Shown: positions 44,921 to 57,075 of the stretch, piece by piece
Layout: each line of letters starts with the position of its first letter
How positions within the stretch are numbered: the first letter of the stretch is position 1
Assembly: GCA_025617745.1 (NCBI GenBank)
Contig: CM046866.1
Span: 13,089,725-13,153,724 of the forward strand
Source of the DNA: Heliocidaris erythrogramma
Lineage: Eukaryota; Echinodermata; Echinoidea; Camarodonta; Echinometridae
DNA length: 64,000 nucleotides
Reading direction: 5' to 3'
The notes under the pieces: generated by a model
Database searches by the model: none
Seen by the model: only the letters and a program-made list of their open reading frames with translations
What the model was told of the DNA's origin: nothing
Translations under genes and position numbers: made by a program

Positions 44921-46725
44921 TTTTTATTTTTAATATTTCTTCTTTTTATAGCAAATGTTTGTTCCCATCAAATCTCAAAATCGGCCAGGTCAATATCATC
45001 GAGTTTCATGTCATGTATGAGGTCAATCATGGACATGGTCATCTAAGCTTTTGGAGGTCATCAGGTCATCGTGACGTTATCAAGACGCCATTTTGTAAAT
45101 TTACAAGATCGATTATATCTTCATAATCGATCATTAAAAATAAACTATATTCACATCACATAAACTTCAAATGACGAGTCATCAAGAAATGTCCTCACAG
45201 GTCATCTAGAGGTCAGGACGTGCGCGTACGCGCGCGTCAAAATTTAAAAATGCTCAAAATCACGTAGGATCAAGTCTGCACACGTTTCAGGTCATTTTGA
45301 GCATTTCAAAAATGTCCGTGCGTAAGTGTCCGCGCGCGCGTTTTACGCGCGCGCAAGTCGTAACTAACGTTAAAACACTGTTTTTTCGATTGATTTGCAA
45401 TTTTGACACTTTTCTTCATCATTTCCATCAACTTGGAATCAATTTCAATCAATAATAAGGTCGTACGGGCGCGTCAAACTTCAAAATCTGTGCGCGCATC
45501 TATGGCGAAAATAACGTAAAAACGTGCAAAAACATGCCTCTACAAAATTAACTCTAGCTCTTTAAATAGTCCATAAATCCCCCAATTTTTTGTCATCATC
45601 AGGTAGGGTATGAATCATAGATATGATTTCATGTATCATTTGACCCTTATAAACATTATGACGTCATCAAAATGGCACCAGAAATCCAAATTTCCATTTT
45701 TCATGTTTTGACGTCATCACATTTATGCAAATTTGGCTCTAGATTCGTAATTATTGGTCTTTTTTCGCCCAGATTTTGATATGTCATAGCTGAGGCAATT
45801 TCCTACAAAATTAGTTGCCACCATTTTTCATTTTGATGACGTCATCACAGTGAAATTTTCAATTAAAGACGCCATGTCAGAATTTTCCCTATTTGCGTGT
45901 TATGTCTATGGAAGATGACTTTTTTTTGAATCATGAATCTACATGACATCGTTCTCTGAGCAGTATCTCAGTTATTTTTGGTCTATTTTCTTCCAGATTT
46001 TAATATGTTGTAGCTGAGACTATAAGCTTTTACAAGTGTGGTCTCCAATTTTTGATCAAATGTCGGGATCATGCCCAATTTTTCAGTACAAAATGTGATT
46101 TGAGAATCCCGTTTTCGTTTACGTGTTATCTCTATGGGAAATATTCTGGTCTATCGGTAAAGCACATGACTACCATGGTCAAGGTACCTGGTTCGATCCC
46201 CGGGGCCGATTTTTTTTGGTTTTTTTTTTGCTTCTTTTTGCCTGTCATTTTACAATCCTCTTCGACTAGTATAACATAAAAAATCACAAATCATGTAATA
46301 AACTGCCTTATTTTCCCGTATTATGTCTATTAGAAAGTAGTGTGCAGTAGTTTTGTGTACAACCCTATGGAAATTGTGATTTCCTGTCCTGTATTAGAGC
46401 TAAGGGGTTAATCTGCCAAGTATCCTGTATCATCATCATTATTATCATCACCGTCCTGATCATCATCGCTATTATATCATCGCCATCATATATCATTATA
46501 ATCATCATAATCTCCATTATCATCATCACCATAATCATTTTATAATGACCGTTACACATTTTGCTACATTCCCGTCCTCAAGAAGGACCTCCATTCATGG
46601 CATTCTTGACATCCTATCTTCAGTTTAGTATTTCCCCATTATTATGATCATCCTGATTACAATCATGATCGTACAAATTGAAGGACAGACCACCTAATTC
46701 GTCCTCATGACGAATTAAATTCTAG
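44921..46725 (+). mobile_element. HINE-like array, unit 2 (A type)
   Basis: It starts directly after the CTAG of unit 1 without a 5' hairpin module. It holds three intact TGACGTCA sites, the GC hairpin with loop ...gttttac..., a diverged tRNA-like segment (46138-46209), a short ATC block and the standard 3' terminus. Unit 3 starts immediately at the next bases (ctag|ttaggtggtc). Confidence 0.85.
46138..46209 (+). other. tRNA-like segment, unit 2 (diverged)
   Basis: tggtctatcggtaaagca and ggttcgatccccgg are present. The middle (catgactaccatggtcaag) differs from the other A units, and the 3' end is ggccg rather than gggtcca. Confidence 0.5.
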
Positions 46726-48870
46726 TTAGGTGGTCTGTCGATATCGACAGATCACCTATTAATTTTGTCAGAATTTTCTTCTTTATTTTTATTATTTCTT
46801 CTTTTTATTACAAATTGTTGTTCCCACCAAATCTCAAAATCGGCCATGTCAATGTCATCGCGTTTCATGTCATGTATGAGGTCAATCATGTACATGGTCC
46901 ATTAAGCTTTTGGAGGTCATCAGGTCATCGTGACGTCATCAAGACGCCATTTTGTAAATTTACAAGATCGATTATATCTTCATAATCGATCATCAAATAT
47001 CAACTATATTCACATCACATAAACTTCACATGACGGGTCATCAATTCATGACCTCACAGGTCATCTAGAGGTCAGGACGTGCGCGTACGCGCGCGTCAAA
47101 ATTTAAAAATGCTCAAAATAACGTAGGATCAAGTCTGCATACGTTTCAGGTCATTTTGAGCATTTCAAAATTGTCCGTGCGTAAGCGTCCGCGCGCGCGT
47201 TTTACGCGCGTGCAAGTCGTAAATAACGTTAAAGCGCTGTTTTTTTTATTGATTTGCAATCCTGACACTTTTCTTCATCATTTCCATCAACTTGGAATCA
47301 ATTTCAATCAATAATAAAGTCGTACGGGCGCGTCAAAGTTCAAAATCCGTGCGCGCGTCTATGGCGAAAATAACGTAAAAACGTGCAAAAACATGCCTCT
47401 ACAAAATTAACTCTAGCTCTTTAAATAGTCCATTAACCCCCAATTTTTTTTCATCATCAGGTAGGGTATGAATCATAGATATGATTTCATGTATCATTTG
47501 ACCCTTATAAACATTATCACGTCATCAAAATGGCGCCAGAATTCAAAATTTCCATTTTTCATGTTTTGACGTCATCACATTTATGCAAATTTGGCTCTCA
47601 ATTCGTAATTATTGGTCGTTTTTCGTCCAGATTTTAATATGTTGTAGCTGAGGCAATTTCCTACAAAATCAGTATCCACCATTTTTCATTTTGATGACGT
47701 CATCACAGTGAAACTTTCAATTAAAGATGCCATGTCAGAATTTTCCCTATTTGCGTGTTATGTCTATGGAAGATGATTTTTTTAAATCATGAATCTACAT
47801 AACATTGTTCTCTGAGCTGTATCTCAGTTGTTTTTGGTCCATTTTCTTCCAGATTTTAGTATGTTATAGCTGAGACTATAAGCTTTTATAAGTGTGGTCT
47901 CCAATTTTTGATCAGATGTCGGGATCATCCCCAATTTTTTACTACAAAATGTGATTTGAGAATCCCGATTTCGTTTACGTGTTATCTCTATGGGAAATGT
48001 TTTGGTATATTGGTCAAAGCACTTGCCTCTCACTCCGGTGACCCAGGTTCGATTCCCGGAGGGTCCATTAATTTTTTTTTTTTTTTGCTTCTTTTTGCCT
48101 TTCATTTTAACATCTTGTTCGACTATTATAACATAAGCAATCACAAACCACGTAATAAACTGCCTTATTTTGAGTGTTATGTCGATTAGAAAGTAGTGTG
48201 CAGTGGTTTATGTATAACCCTATTGAAAATCTGATTCCCTGACGTGTATTAAAGCTATCCTGCAATATCATTAGTCCTATTTGATATCACAATTTCTCAA
48301 AATGATAATGATGTTGATGATAATCATGATGATGATCATGATTATCATCAACATCATTATCATCATCACTGTCACGATATTCATGATGATGATTATCCTC
48401 AACATCATTATCATCATCACTGTTATGATATTCATGATGATGCTGATGATTATCATCAACTTCATTATCATCACTGTCATGATGATATTCATGATGATGA
48501 TGATGATGATGATTATCAACATCATTATCATCAGCACTGTCATGATATAATGATCATCATCATGATTATCTTCAACATCATTATCATCATCACTGTCATG
48601 ATGATATTCATGATGATGATGATGATATAATATCATCACCGTCATGATCATCATTGCTATTATTATTGTCATCACCATCATTATATCACCTTCATCATGA
48701 TAATCATCACCATTATCATGATTGTTATCTTGCACAAATATTATCACATCTTCCAATGACCGTTCCACACATTTTCTGCATTCCTGTCCTCAAGAAGCAT
48801 CTCCATGCGTGGCAATCTTGACTTGAAAGACAGACCACCTAATTCGTCCTCATGACGAATTAAATTCTAG
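46726..48870 (+). mobile_element. HINE-like array, unit 3 (B type)
   Basis: It begins with one 5' hairpin module (aggtggtctgtcgatatcga, mirrored by gacagatcacct). It has three intact TGACGTCA sites, the GC hairpin with loop gttttac, a tRNA-like segment (47994-48066), a long ATC/GAT block (about 48300-48735) and a 3' hairpin-CTAG end. Part of the region before the 3' end is missing relative to unit 1. Confidence 0.85.
47994..48066 (+). other. tRNA-like segment, unit 3
   Basis: tggtatattggtcaaagc and ggttcgattcccgg are present, with a B-type unpaired anticodon arm. Confidence 0.55.
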
Positions 48871-50651
48871 TTACAAATTCTTGTTCCCAATAAATCTCAA
48901 AATCGGCCAGGTCAATATCATCGAGTTTCATGTCATGTATGAGGTCAATCATGGACATGGTCCATTAAGCTTTTGGAGGTCATCAGGTCATCGTGACGTC
49001 ATCAAGACGCCATTTTGTAAATTTACAAGATTGATTATATCTTCATAATCGATAATCAAATATCAACTATATTCACATCACATAAACTTCACATGACGGG
49101 TCATCAAGTCATGTCCTCACAGGTCATCTAGAGGTCAGGACGTGCGCGTACGCGCGCGTCAAAATTTAAAAATGCTCAAAATCACGTAGGATCAAGTCTG
49201 CACACGTTTCAGGTCATTTTGAGCATTTCAAAAATGTCCGTGCGTAAGCGTCCGCGCGCGCGCTTTACGCGCGCGCAAGTCGTAAATAACGTTAAAACGC
49301 TGTTTTTTCGATTGATTTCCAATCCTGACACTTTTCTTCATCATTTCCATCAACTTGGAATCAATTTTGATCAATAATAAGGTCGTACGGGCGCGTCAAA
49401 GTTCAAAATCCGTGCGCGCATCTATGGCGAAAATAACGTAAAAACGTGCAAAAACATGCCTCTACAAAATTAACTCTAGCTCTTTAAATAGTCCACAAAC
49501 CCCCTAATTTTTTGTCATCATCAGGTAGGGTATGAATCACAGATTTCATTTCATGTATCATTTGACCCTTATAAACATTATGATGTCATCAAAATGGCGC
49601 CAGAAATCAAAATTTCCATTTTTCATGTTTTGACGTCATCACATTTATGCAAATTTAGCTCTAGATTCGTAATTATTGGTCGTTTTTCGCCCAGATTTTG
49701 ATATGTTATAGCTGAGACAATTCTCTACAAGATGAGTTGCCACCGTTTTCCATTTTGATGACGTAATCATATTGAAATTTTCAATTAAAAACGACATGTC
49801 AGAATTTCCCCTTTTTGCGTGTTATGTCTATGGAAGATGATTTTTTTTCGAATCATGAATCTACATGACATCGTTCTCTGAGCAGTATCTCAGTTATTTT
49901 TGGTCTATTTCCTTCCAGATTTTAATATGTTGTAGCTGAGACTATAAGCTTTTATTAGTAAGCCCTCCAATTTTTGATCAGATGTCGGGATCATGCTCAA
50001 TTTTGAACTACCAAATGGGATTTGAGAATCCCGTTTTTCGTTTACGTGTTATCTCTATGGGAAATATTTTGGTCTATTGGTCAAAGCACTTGCCTCCCAT
50101 GCAGGTGACCCAGGTTCGATCCCCGGTGGGTCCATAACAATTTTTTTTTTGTTGCTTTTTTTTGCCTGTCATTTTACCATTCTCTTCGACTATTGTAACA
50201 TAAAAAATCACAAATCATGTAATAAACTGCCATATTTTCCGTATTATGTCTATTAGAAAGTAGTGTACAGTAGTTTGTGTACAACCCTACGGAAATTGTG
50301 ATTTCCTGTCCTGTATTAGAGCTATATGGTTAATCTCCCAAGTATCCTGTATCATCATCATTATTATCATCACCATCATGATCATCATCGCTATTATTAT
50401 ATCATCATCATCATTCTATCATTATAATCATCATAATCACCATTATCATCATCACCATAAACATTTTACAATGACCGTTACACATTTTGCTACATTCCTG
50501 TCCTCACGAAACATCTCCATTCATGGTATTCTTGACATCCTATCTTCAGTTTACCATTTCCCCATTATTATGATCATCCTGATTACAATCATGATCGTAC
50601 AAATTGAAAGACAGATCACCTAATTCGTCCTCATGACGAATTAAATTCTAG
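48871..50651 (+). mobile_element. HINE-like array, unit 4 (A type)
   Basis: No 5' hairpin module: the unit starts at ttacaaattcttgttccc right after the previous CTAG. Two intact TGACGTCA sites, GC hairpin loop gctttac, tRNA-Gly-like segment with anticodon CCC (50060-50134), short ATC block, 3' hairpin-CTAG end. It is nearly the same as unit 7. Confidence 0.85.
50060..50134 (+). other. tRNA-Gly(CCC)-like segment, unit 4
   Basis: The arm cacttgc-ctcccat-gcaggtg gives seven base pairs (one G-T) around loop CTCCCAT, with intact A- and B-box positions (tggtctattgg, ggttcgatcccc). Confidence 0.65.
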
Positions 50652-52902
50652 TTTTATTTATTTTTTTATTTTTTTTTTTATTTTTTTTTAATTTATTTAT
50701 TAGGTGGTCTGTCATTTATGACAGACCTCCTTTTAATTTTGTCAAGATTTTTCTTTATTTTTAATATTTCTTCTTTTTATTACAAATGTTTGTTCCCACC
50801 AAATCTCAAAATCAGCCAGGTCAATATCATCGAGTTTCATGTCATGTATGAGGTCAATCATGGACATGGTCCATTAAGCTTTTGGAGGTTATCAGGTCAT
50901 CGTGACGTCATCAAGACGCCATTTTGTAAATTTTCAAGATCGATTATATCTTCATAATCGATCATCAAAAATCAACCATATTTACATCACATAAACTTCA
51001 CATGGCGGGTCATCAAGTCATGTCCTCACAGGTCATCTAGAGGTCAGGACGTGCGCGTACGCGCGCGTCAAAATTTAAAAATGCTCAAAATCACGTAGGA
51101 TCAAGTCTGCACACGTTTCAGGTCATTTTGAGCATTTCAAAAATGTCCGTGCGTAAGCGTCCGCGCGCGCGTAAAACGCGCGCGCAAGTCTTAAATAACG
51201 TTAAAACGCTGTTTTTTCGATTGATTTGCAATCCTGACACTTTTCTTCATCATTTCCATCAACTCGGAATCAATTTCATTCAATAATAAGGTCGTACGGG
51301 TGCGTCAAAGTTCAAAATCCGTGCGCGCATCTATGGTGAAAATAACGTAAAAACGTGCAAAAACATGCCTCTACAAAATTAACTCTAGCTCTTTAAATAG
51401 TCCACAAACCCCCAATTATTTTGTCATCATCAGGTAGGGTATGAATCGTAGATTTCATTTCATGTATCATTTGATCCTCATAAACATTATGACGTCATCA
51501 AAATGGCGCCAGAATTCAAAATTTCCATTTTTCATGTTTGCACGTCGTCACATTTATGCAAATTAGGCTCTAGATTCGTAATTATTAGTCGTTTTTCGGC
51601 CAGATTTTAATATGTTGTAGCTGAAGCAATTTCCTACAAAATCAGTCATCACCATATTTCATTTTGATGACGTCATCACAGTGAAATTTTCAATTAAAGA
51701 TGCCAGGTCAGAATTTTCCCTATTTGCGTGTTATGTCTATGGAAGATGATTTTTTTTCGAATCATGAATCTACATGACATTGTTCTCTGAGCTGTATCTC
51801 AGTTGTTTTTGGTCTATTTTCTTCCAGATTTTAGTATGTTATAGCTGAGACTATAAGCTTTTATAAGTGTGGTCTCCAATTTTTAATCAGATGTCGGGAT
51901 CATGCCCAATTTTTCACTACAAAATGGAATTTCAGAATCCCGTTTTTCGTTTACGTGTTATCTCTATGGGAAATGTTTTGGTATATTGGTCAAAGCACTT
52001 GCCTCTCATTCCGGTGACCGAGGTTCGATCCCCGGTGGGTCCATTAAAAAAAATTTTTTTTTTGCTTCTTTTTGCTTTTCATTTTACCATCTTATTCGAC
52101 TATTATAACATAAGTAATCACAAACAAAGTAATAAAATGTCTTATTTTGCATGTTATGTCTATTAGAATGTAGTGTGCAGTAGTTTATGTATAACCCTAT
52201 GGAAAATCTGATTCCCTGAAGTGTATTAAAGCTATCCTGCAATATCATTAGTCCTATTTGATATCACGATTTCTCAAAATGATAATGATGTTGATGATCA
52301 TGATTATCATCAACATCATTATCATCATCACTGTCACGATATTCATGATGATGATTATCCTCAACATCATTATCATCATCACTGTCATGATATTCATGAT
52401 GATGCTGATGATTGTCATCAACTTCATTATCATCACTGTCATGATGATATTCATGATGATGATGATGATGATGATTATCAACATCATTATCATCAGCACT
52501 GTCATGATGATATAATGATCATCATCATGATTATCTTGAACATCATTATCATCATCACTGTCATGATGATATTCATGATGATGATGATGATATAATATCA
52601 TCACCGTGATGATCATCATTGTTATTATTATTGTCATCACCATCATTATATCACCTTCATCATGATAATCATCACCATTATCATGATTGTTATCTTGCAC
52701 AAATATTATCACATCTTCCAATGACCGTTCCACACCTTTTCTACATTCTTGTCCTCAAGAAGCATCTCCATGCGTGGCATTCTTGACTTCCTATCTTCAG
52801 TTTAGTATTTCCCCATTATTATGATCATCCTGATTACAATGATGATCATACCAATTGAAAGACAGACCACCTAATTCGTCCTCATGACGAATTAAATTCT
52901 AG
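50652..52902 (+). mobile_element. HINE-like array, unit 5 (B type)
   Basis: A T-rich lead and one 5' hairpin module (50700-50730), three intact TGACGTCA sites, the GC hairpin with the inverted loop gtaaaac, tRNA-like segment (51969-52043), long ATC/GAT block (about 52280-52700), 3' hairpin-CTAG end. Confidence 0.85.
51969..52043 (+). other. tRNA-like segment, unit 5
   Basis: tggtatattggtcaaagc and aggttcgatccccgg are present, with a B-type arm (cctctcattccggtg). Confidence 0.55.
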
Positions 52903-55187
52903 TTTATTATTATTTTTATTAGGTGAACTGTCGGTATCGACAGATCACCTTTTAGTTTTGTCAAGATTTTTCTTCTTTTTATTAGGTGGTCTGTCGGTAT
53001 CGACAGATCACCTTTTAATTTTGTCAGAATTTTCTTTTTATTTCTTCTCTTTATGACAAATTCTTGTGGCCACCAAATCTCAAAATCGGCCAGGTCAATA
53101 TCATCGAGTTTCATGTCATGTATAAGGTCAATCATGGACATGGTCCATTAAGCTTTTGGAGGTCATCAGGTCATCGTGACGTCATCAAGACGCCATTTTG
53201 TAAATTTACAAGATCGATTATATCTTCATAATCGATCATCAAAAATCAACTATATTCACATCACATAAACTTCACATGACGGGTCATCAAGTCATGTCCT
53301 CACAGGTCATCTAGAGGTCAGGACGTGCGCGTACGCGCGCGTCAAAATTTAAAAATGCTCAAAATCACGTAGGATCAAGTCTGCACACGTTTCAGGTCAT
53401 TTTGAGCATTTCAAAAATGTCCGTGCGTAAGCGTCCGCGCGCGCGTAAAACGCGCGCGCAAGTCTTAAATGACGTTAAAAACGCTGTTTTTTCAATTGAT
53501 TTGCAATCCTGACACTTTTCTTCATCATTTCCATCAACTTGGAATCAATTTCAATCAATAATAAGGTCGTACGGGTGCGTCAAAGTTCAAAATCCGTGCG
53601 CGCATCTATGGTGAAAATAACGTAAAAGCGTGCAAAAACATGCCTCTACAAAATTAACTCTAGCTCTTTAAATAGTCCACAAACCCCCAATTTTGTTGTC
53701 ATCATCAGGTAGGGTATGAATCATAGATTTTATTTCATGTATCATTTGATCCTGATAAACATTATGACGTCATCAAAATGGCGCCAGAATTCGAAATTTC
53801 CATTTTTCATGTTTGCACGTCATCACATTTATGCAAATTAGGCTCTAGATTCGTAATTATTAGTCGTTTTTCAGCCAGATTTTAATATATTGTAGCTGAA
53901 GCAATTTCCTACAAAATCAGTTCACACCATCTTTCATTTTGATGACGTCATCACAGTGAAATTTTCAATTAAAGATGCCATGTCAGAATTTTCCCTATTT
54001 GCGTGTTATGTCTATGGAAGATGATTTTTTTTCGAATCATGAATCTACATGACATTGTTCTCTGAGCTGTATCTCAGTTGTTTTTAGTCCATTTTCTTCC
54101 AGATTTTAGTATGTTATAGCTGAGACTATAAGCTTTCATAAGTGTCGTCTCCAATTTTTGATCAGATGTCGGGATCATGCCCAATTTTTCCCTACAAAAT
54201 GGGATTTGAGAATCACGTTTTTCGTTTACGTGTTATCTCTATTGGAAATATTTTGGTGTATTGGTCAAAGCACTTGCCTCTCACTCGGTGACCCAGGTTC
54301 GATTCCCGGTGGGGCTATTAAAAAAAAATTTTTTTTTGCTTCTTTTTGCCTTTCATTTTAACATCTTGTTCGACTATTTTAACATAAGCAATCACAAACC
54401 AAGTAATAAAATGCCTTATTTTGCGTGTTATGTCTATTAGAAAGTAGTGTGCAGTAGTTTATGTATAACCCTATGGAAAATCTGATTCCGTGAAGTGTAT
54501 TAAAGCTATCCTGCAATATCATTAGTCCTATTTGATATCACAATTTCTCAAAATGATAATGATGTTGATGATAATCATGATGATGATCATGATTATCATC
54601 AACATCATTATCATCATCACTGTCATGATATTCATGTTGATGATTATCCTCAACATCATTATCATCATCACTGTCATGATATTCATGATGATGCTGATGA
54701 TTATCATCAACTTCATTATCAGCACTGTCATGATGATATTCATGATGATGATGATTATCAACATCATTATCATCAGCACTGTCATGATGATATAATGATC
54801 ATCATCATGATTATCTTCAACATCATTATCATCATCACTGTCATGATGATATTCATGATGATGATGATGATGATATAATATCATCACCGTCATGATCATC
54901 ATTGCTATTATTATTGTCATCACCATCATTATATCACCTTCATCATGATAATCATCACCATTATCATGATTGTTATCTTGCACAAAATTAATATCACATC
55001 TTCCAATGACCGTTTCACACATTTTCTACATTCCTGTCCTCAAGAAGCATCTCCATGCGTGGCATTCTTGACTTCCTATCTTCAGTTTAGTATTTCCCCA
55101 TTATTATGATCATCCTGATTACAATCATGATCATACCAATTGAAAGACAGACCACCTAATTCGTCCTCATGACGAATTAAATTCTAG
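52903..55187 (+). mobile_element. HINE-like array, unit 6 (B type)
   Basis: Two 5' hairpin modules in a row (about 52918-52952 and 52983-53014; aggtgaactgtcggtatcga type), three intact TGACGTCA sites, GC hairpin loop gtaaaac, tRNA-like segment (54243-54317), long ATC/GAT block (about 54550-54975), 3' hairpin-CTAG end. This is the only place where two B units are adjacent. Confidence 0.85.
54243..54317 (+). other. tRNA-like segment, unit 6
   Basis: tggtgtattggtcaaagc and ggttcgattcccgg are present. One base is missing in the middle arm (ctctcactcggtg), and the end is ggggcta. Confidence 0.5.
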
Positions 55188-56988
55188 TTTATTTCTTCTT
55201 TTTATAACAAATTCTTGTGGCCACCATATCTCAAAATCGGCCAGGTCACTATCATCGAGTTTCATGTCATGTATGAGGTCAATCATGGACATGATCCATT
55301 AAGCTTTTGGAGGTCATCAGGTCATCGTGACGTCATCAAGACGCCATTTTGTAAATTTTCAAGATCGATTATATCTTCATAATCGATCATCAAAAATCAA
55401 CCATATTCACATCACAAAAACTTCACATGACGGGTCATCAAGTCATGTCCTCACAGGTCATCTAGAGGTCAGGACGTGCGCGTACGCGCGCGTCAAAATT
55501 TAAAAATGCTCAAAATCAAGTAGGATCAAGTCTGCACACGTTTCAGGTCATTTTCAGCATTTCAAAAATGTTCGTGCGTAAGCGTCCGCGCGCGCGTAAA
55601 ACGCGCGCGCAAGTCGTAAATAACGTTAAAACGCTGTTTTTTCGATTGATTTGCAATTCTGACACTTTTTTTCATCATTTCCATCAACTTGGAATCAATT
55701 TCAATCAATAATAAGGTCGTACGGGCGCGTCAAACTTCAAAATCCGTGCGCGCATCTATGGCGAAAATAATGTAAAAACGTGCAAAAACATGCCTCTACA
55801 AAATTAACTCTAGCTCTTTAAATAGTCCACAAACCCCCCAATTTTTTTTCATCATCAGGTAGGGTATGAATCATAGATTTCATTTCATGTATCATTTGAC
55901 CCTTATAAACATTATGACGTCATCAAAATGGCGCCAGAATTCAAAATTTCCATTTTGCATGTTTTGACGTCATCACATTCATGGAAATTTGGCTCTGGAT
56001 TCGTAATTATTGGTCGTTTTTCACCCAGATTTTAATATGTTGTAGCTGAGGCAATTTCCTACCAAATCAGTTGCCGCCATTTTTCATTTGATGACGTCAT
56101 CATATTGAAATTTTCAATTAAAAACGACATGTCAGAATTTCCCCTTTTTGCGTGTTATGTCTATGGAAGATGATTTTTTTTCGAATCATGAATCTACATG
56201 ACATCGTTCTCTGAGCAGTATCTCAGTTATTTTTGGTCTATTTCCTTCCAGATTTTAATATTTTGTAGCTGAGACTATAAGCTTTTATTAGTAAGCCCTC
56301 CAATTTTTGATCAGATGTCGGGATCATGCCCAATTTTGAACTACCAAATGGGATTTGAGAATCCCGTTTTTCGTTTACGTGTTATCTCTATGGGAAATAT
56401 TTTGGTCTATTGGTCAAAGCACTTGCCTCCCATGCAGGTGACCCAGGTTCGATCCCCGGTGGGTCCATAACAATTTTTTTTTTTTTGCTTTTTTTTTGCC
56501 TGTCATTTTACCATCCTCTTCGACTATTGTAACATAAAAAATCACAAATCATGTAATAAACTGCCATATTTTCCGTATTATGTCTATTAGAAAGTAGTGT
56601 ACAGTAGTTTGTGTACAACCCTACGGAAATTGTGATTTCCTGTCCTGTATTAGAGCTATATGGTTAATCTCCCAAGTATCCTGTATCATCATCATTATTA
56701 TCATCACCATCATGATCATCATCGCTATTATTATATCATCATCATCATCATTCTATCATTATAATCATCATAATCACCATTATCATCATCACCATAAACA
56801 TTTTACAATGACCGTTGCACATTTTGCTACATTCCTGTCCTCACGAAACATCTCCATTCATGGTATTCTTGACATCCTATCTTCAGTTTACCATTTCCCC
56901 ATTATTATAATCATCCTGATTACAATCATGATCGTACAAATTGAAAGACAGATCACCTAATTCGTCCTCATGACGAATTAAATTCTAG
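55188..56988 (+). mobile_element. HINE-like array, unit 7 (A type, last)
   Basis: No 5' hairpin module, four intact TGACGTCA sites, GC hairpin loop gtaaaac, tRNA-Gly-like segment with anticodon CCC (56393-56466), short ATC block, 3' hairpin-CTAG end. It is followed by a long T-rich tract and a G run (57060-57075), where the array ends. Confidence 0.85.
56393..56466 (+). other. tRNA-Gly(CCC)-like segment, unit 7
   Basis: Same as unit 4: tggtctattggtcaaagc, arm cacttgc-ctcccat-gcaggtg, and ggttcgatccccggtgg. Confidence 0.65.
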
Positions 56989-57075
56989 TTTTATTTATTT
57001 ATTTATTTTTTTTATTTTTTTTTATTTTTTTTTTTTTTATTTATTTTTTTTTTTTTTTTTTGGGGGGGGGGGGGG
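56989..57075. repeat. T-rich tract ending in a poly-G run
   Basis: About 70 bases of ttta/tttt sequence and then about 15 G, right after the last CTAG of the array. Confidence 0.9.

Noticed and set aside
44429-55022. Met/Ile-rich frames of 60-164 codons on both strands of the array
   Set aside because: These are translations of ATC/GAT microsatellite blocks. The same frames recur only because the units are copies.
41881-56466. Functional tRNA genes
   Set aside because: A- and B-box positions are good, but the 5' half of the acceptor stem does not pair and B units lose the anticodon arm, so I call them tRNA-like only.
42170-56810. CRISPR-like regular repeats
   Set aside because: The ATC/GAT blocks lack constant direct repeats with unique spacers, and the DNA is animal.
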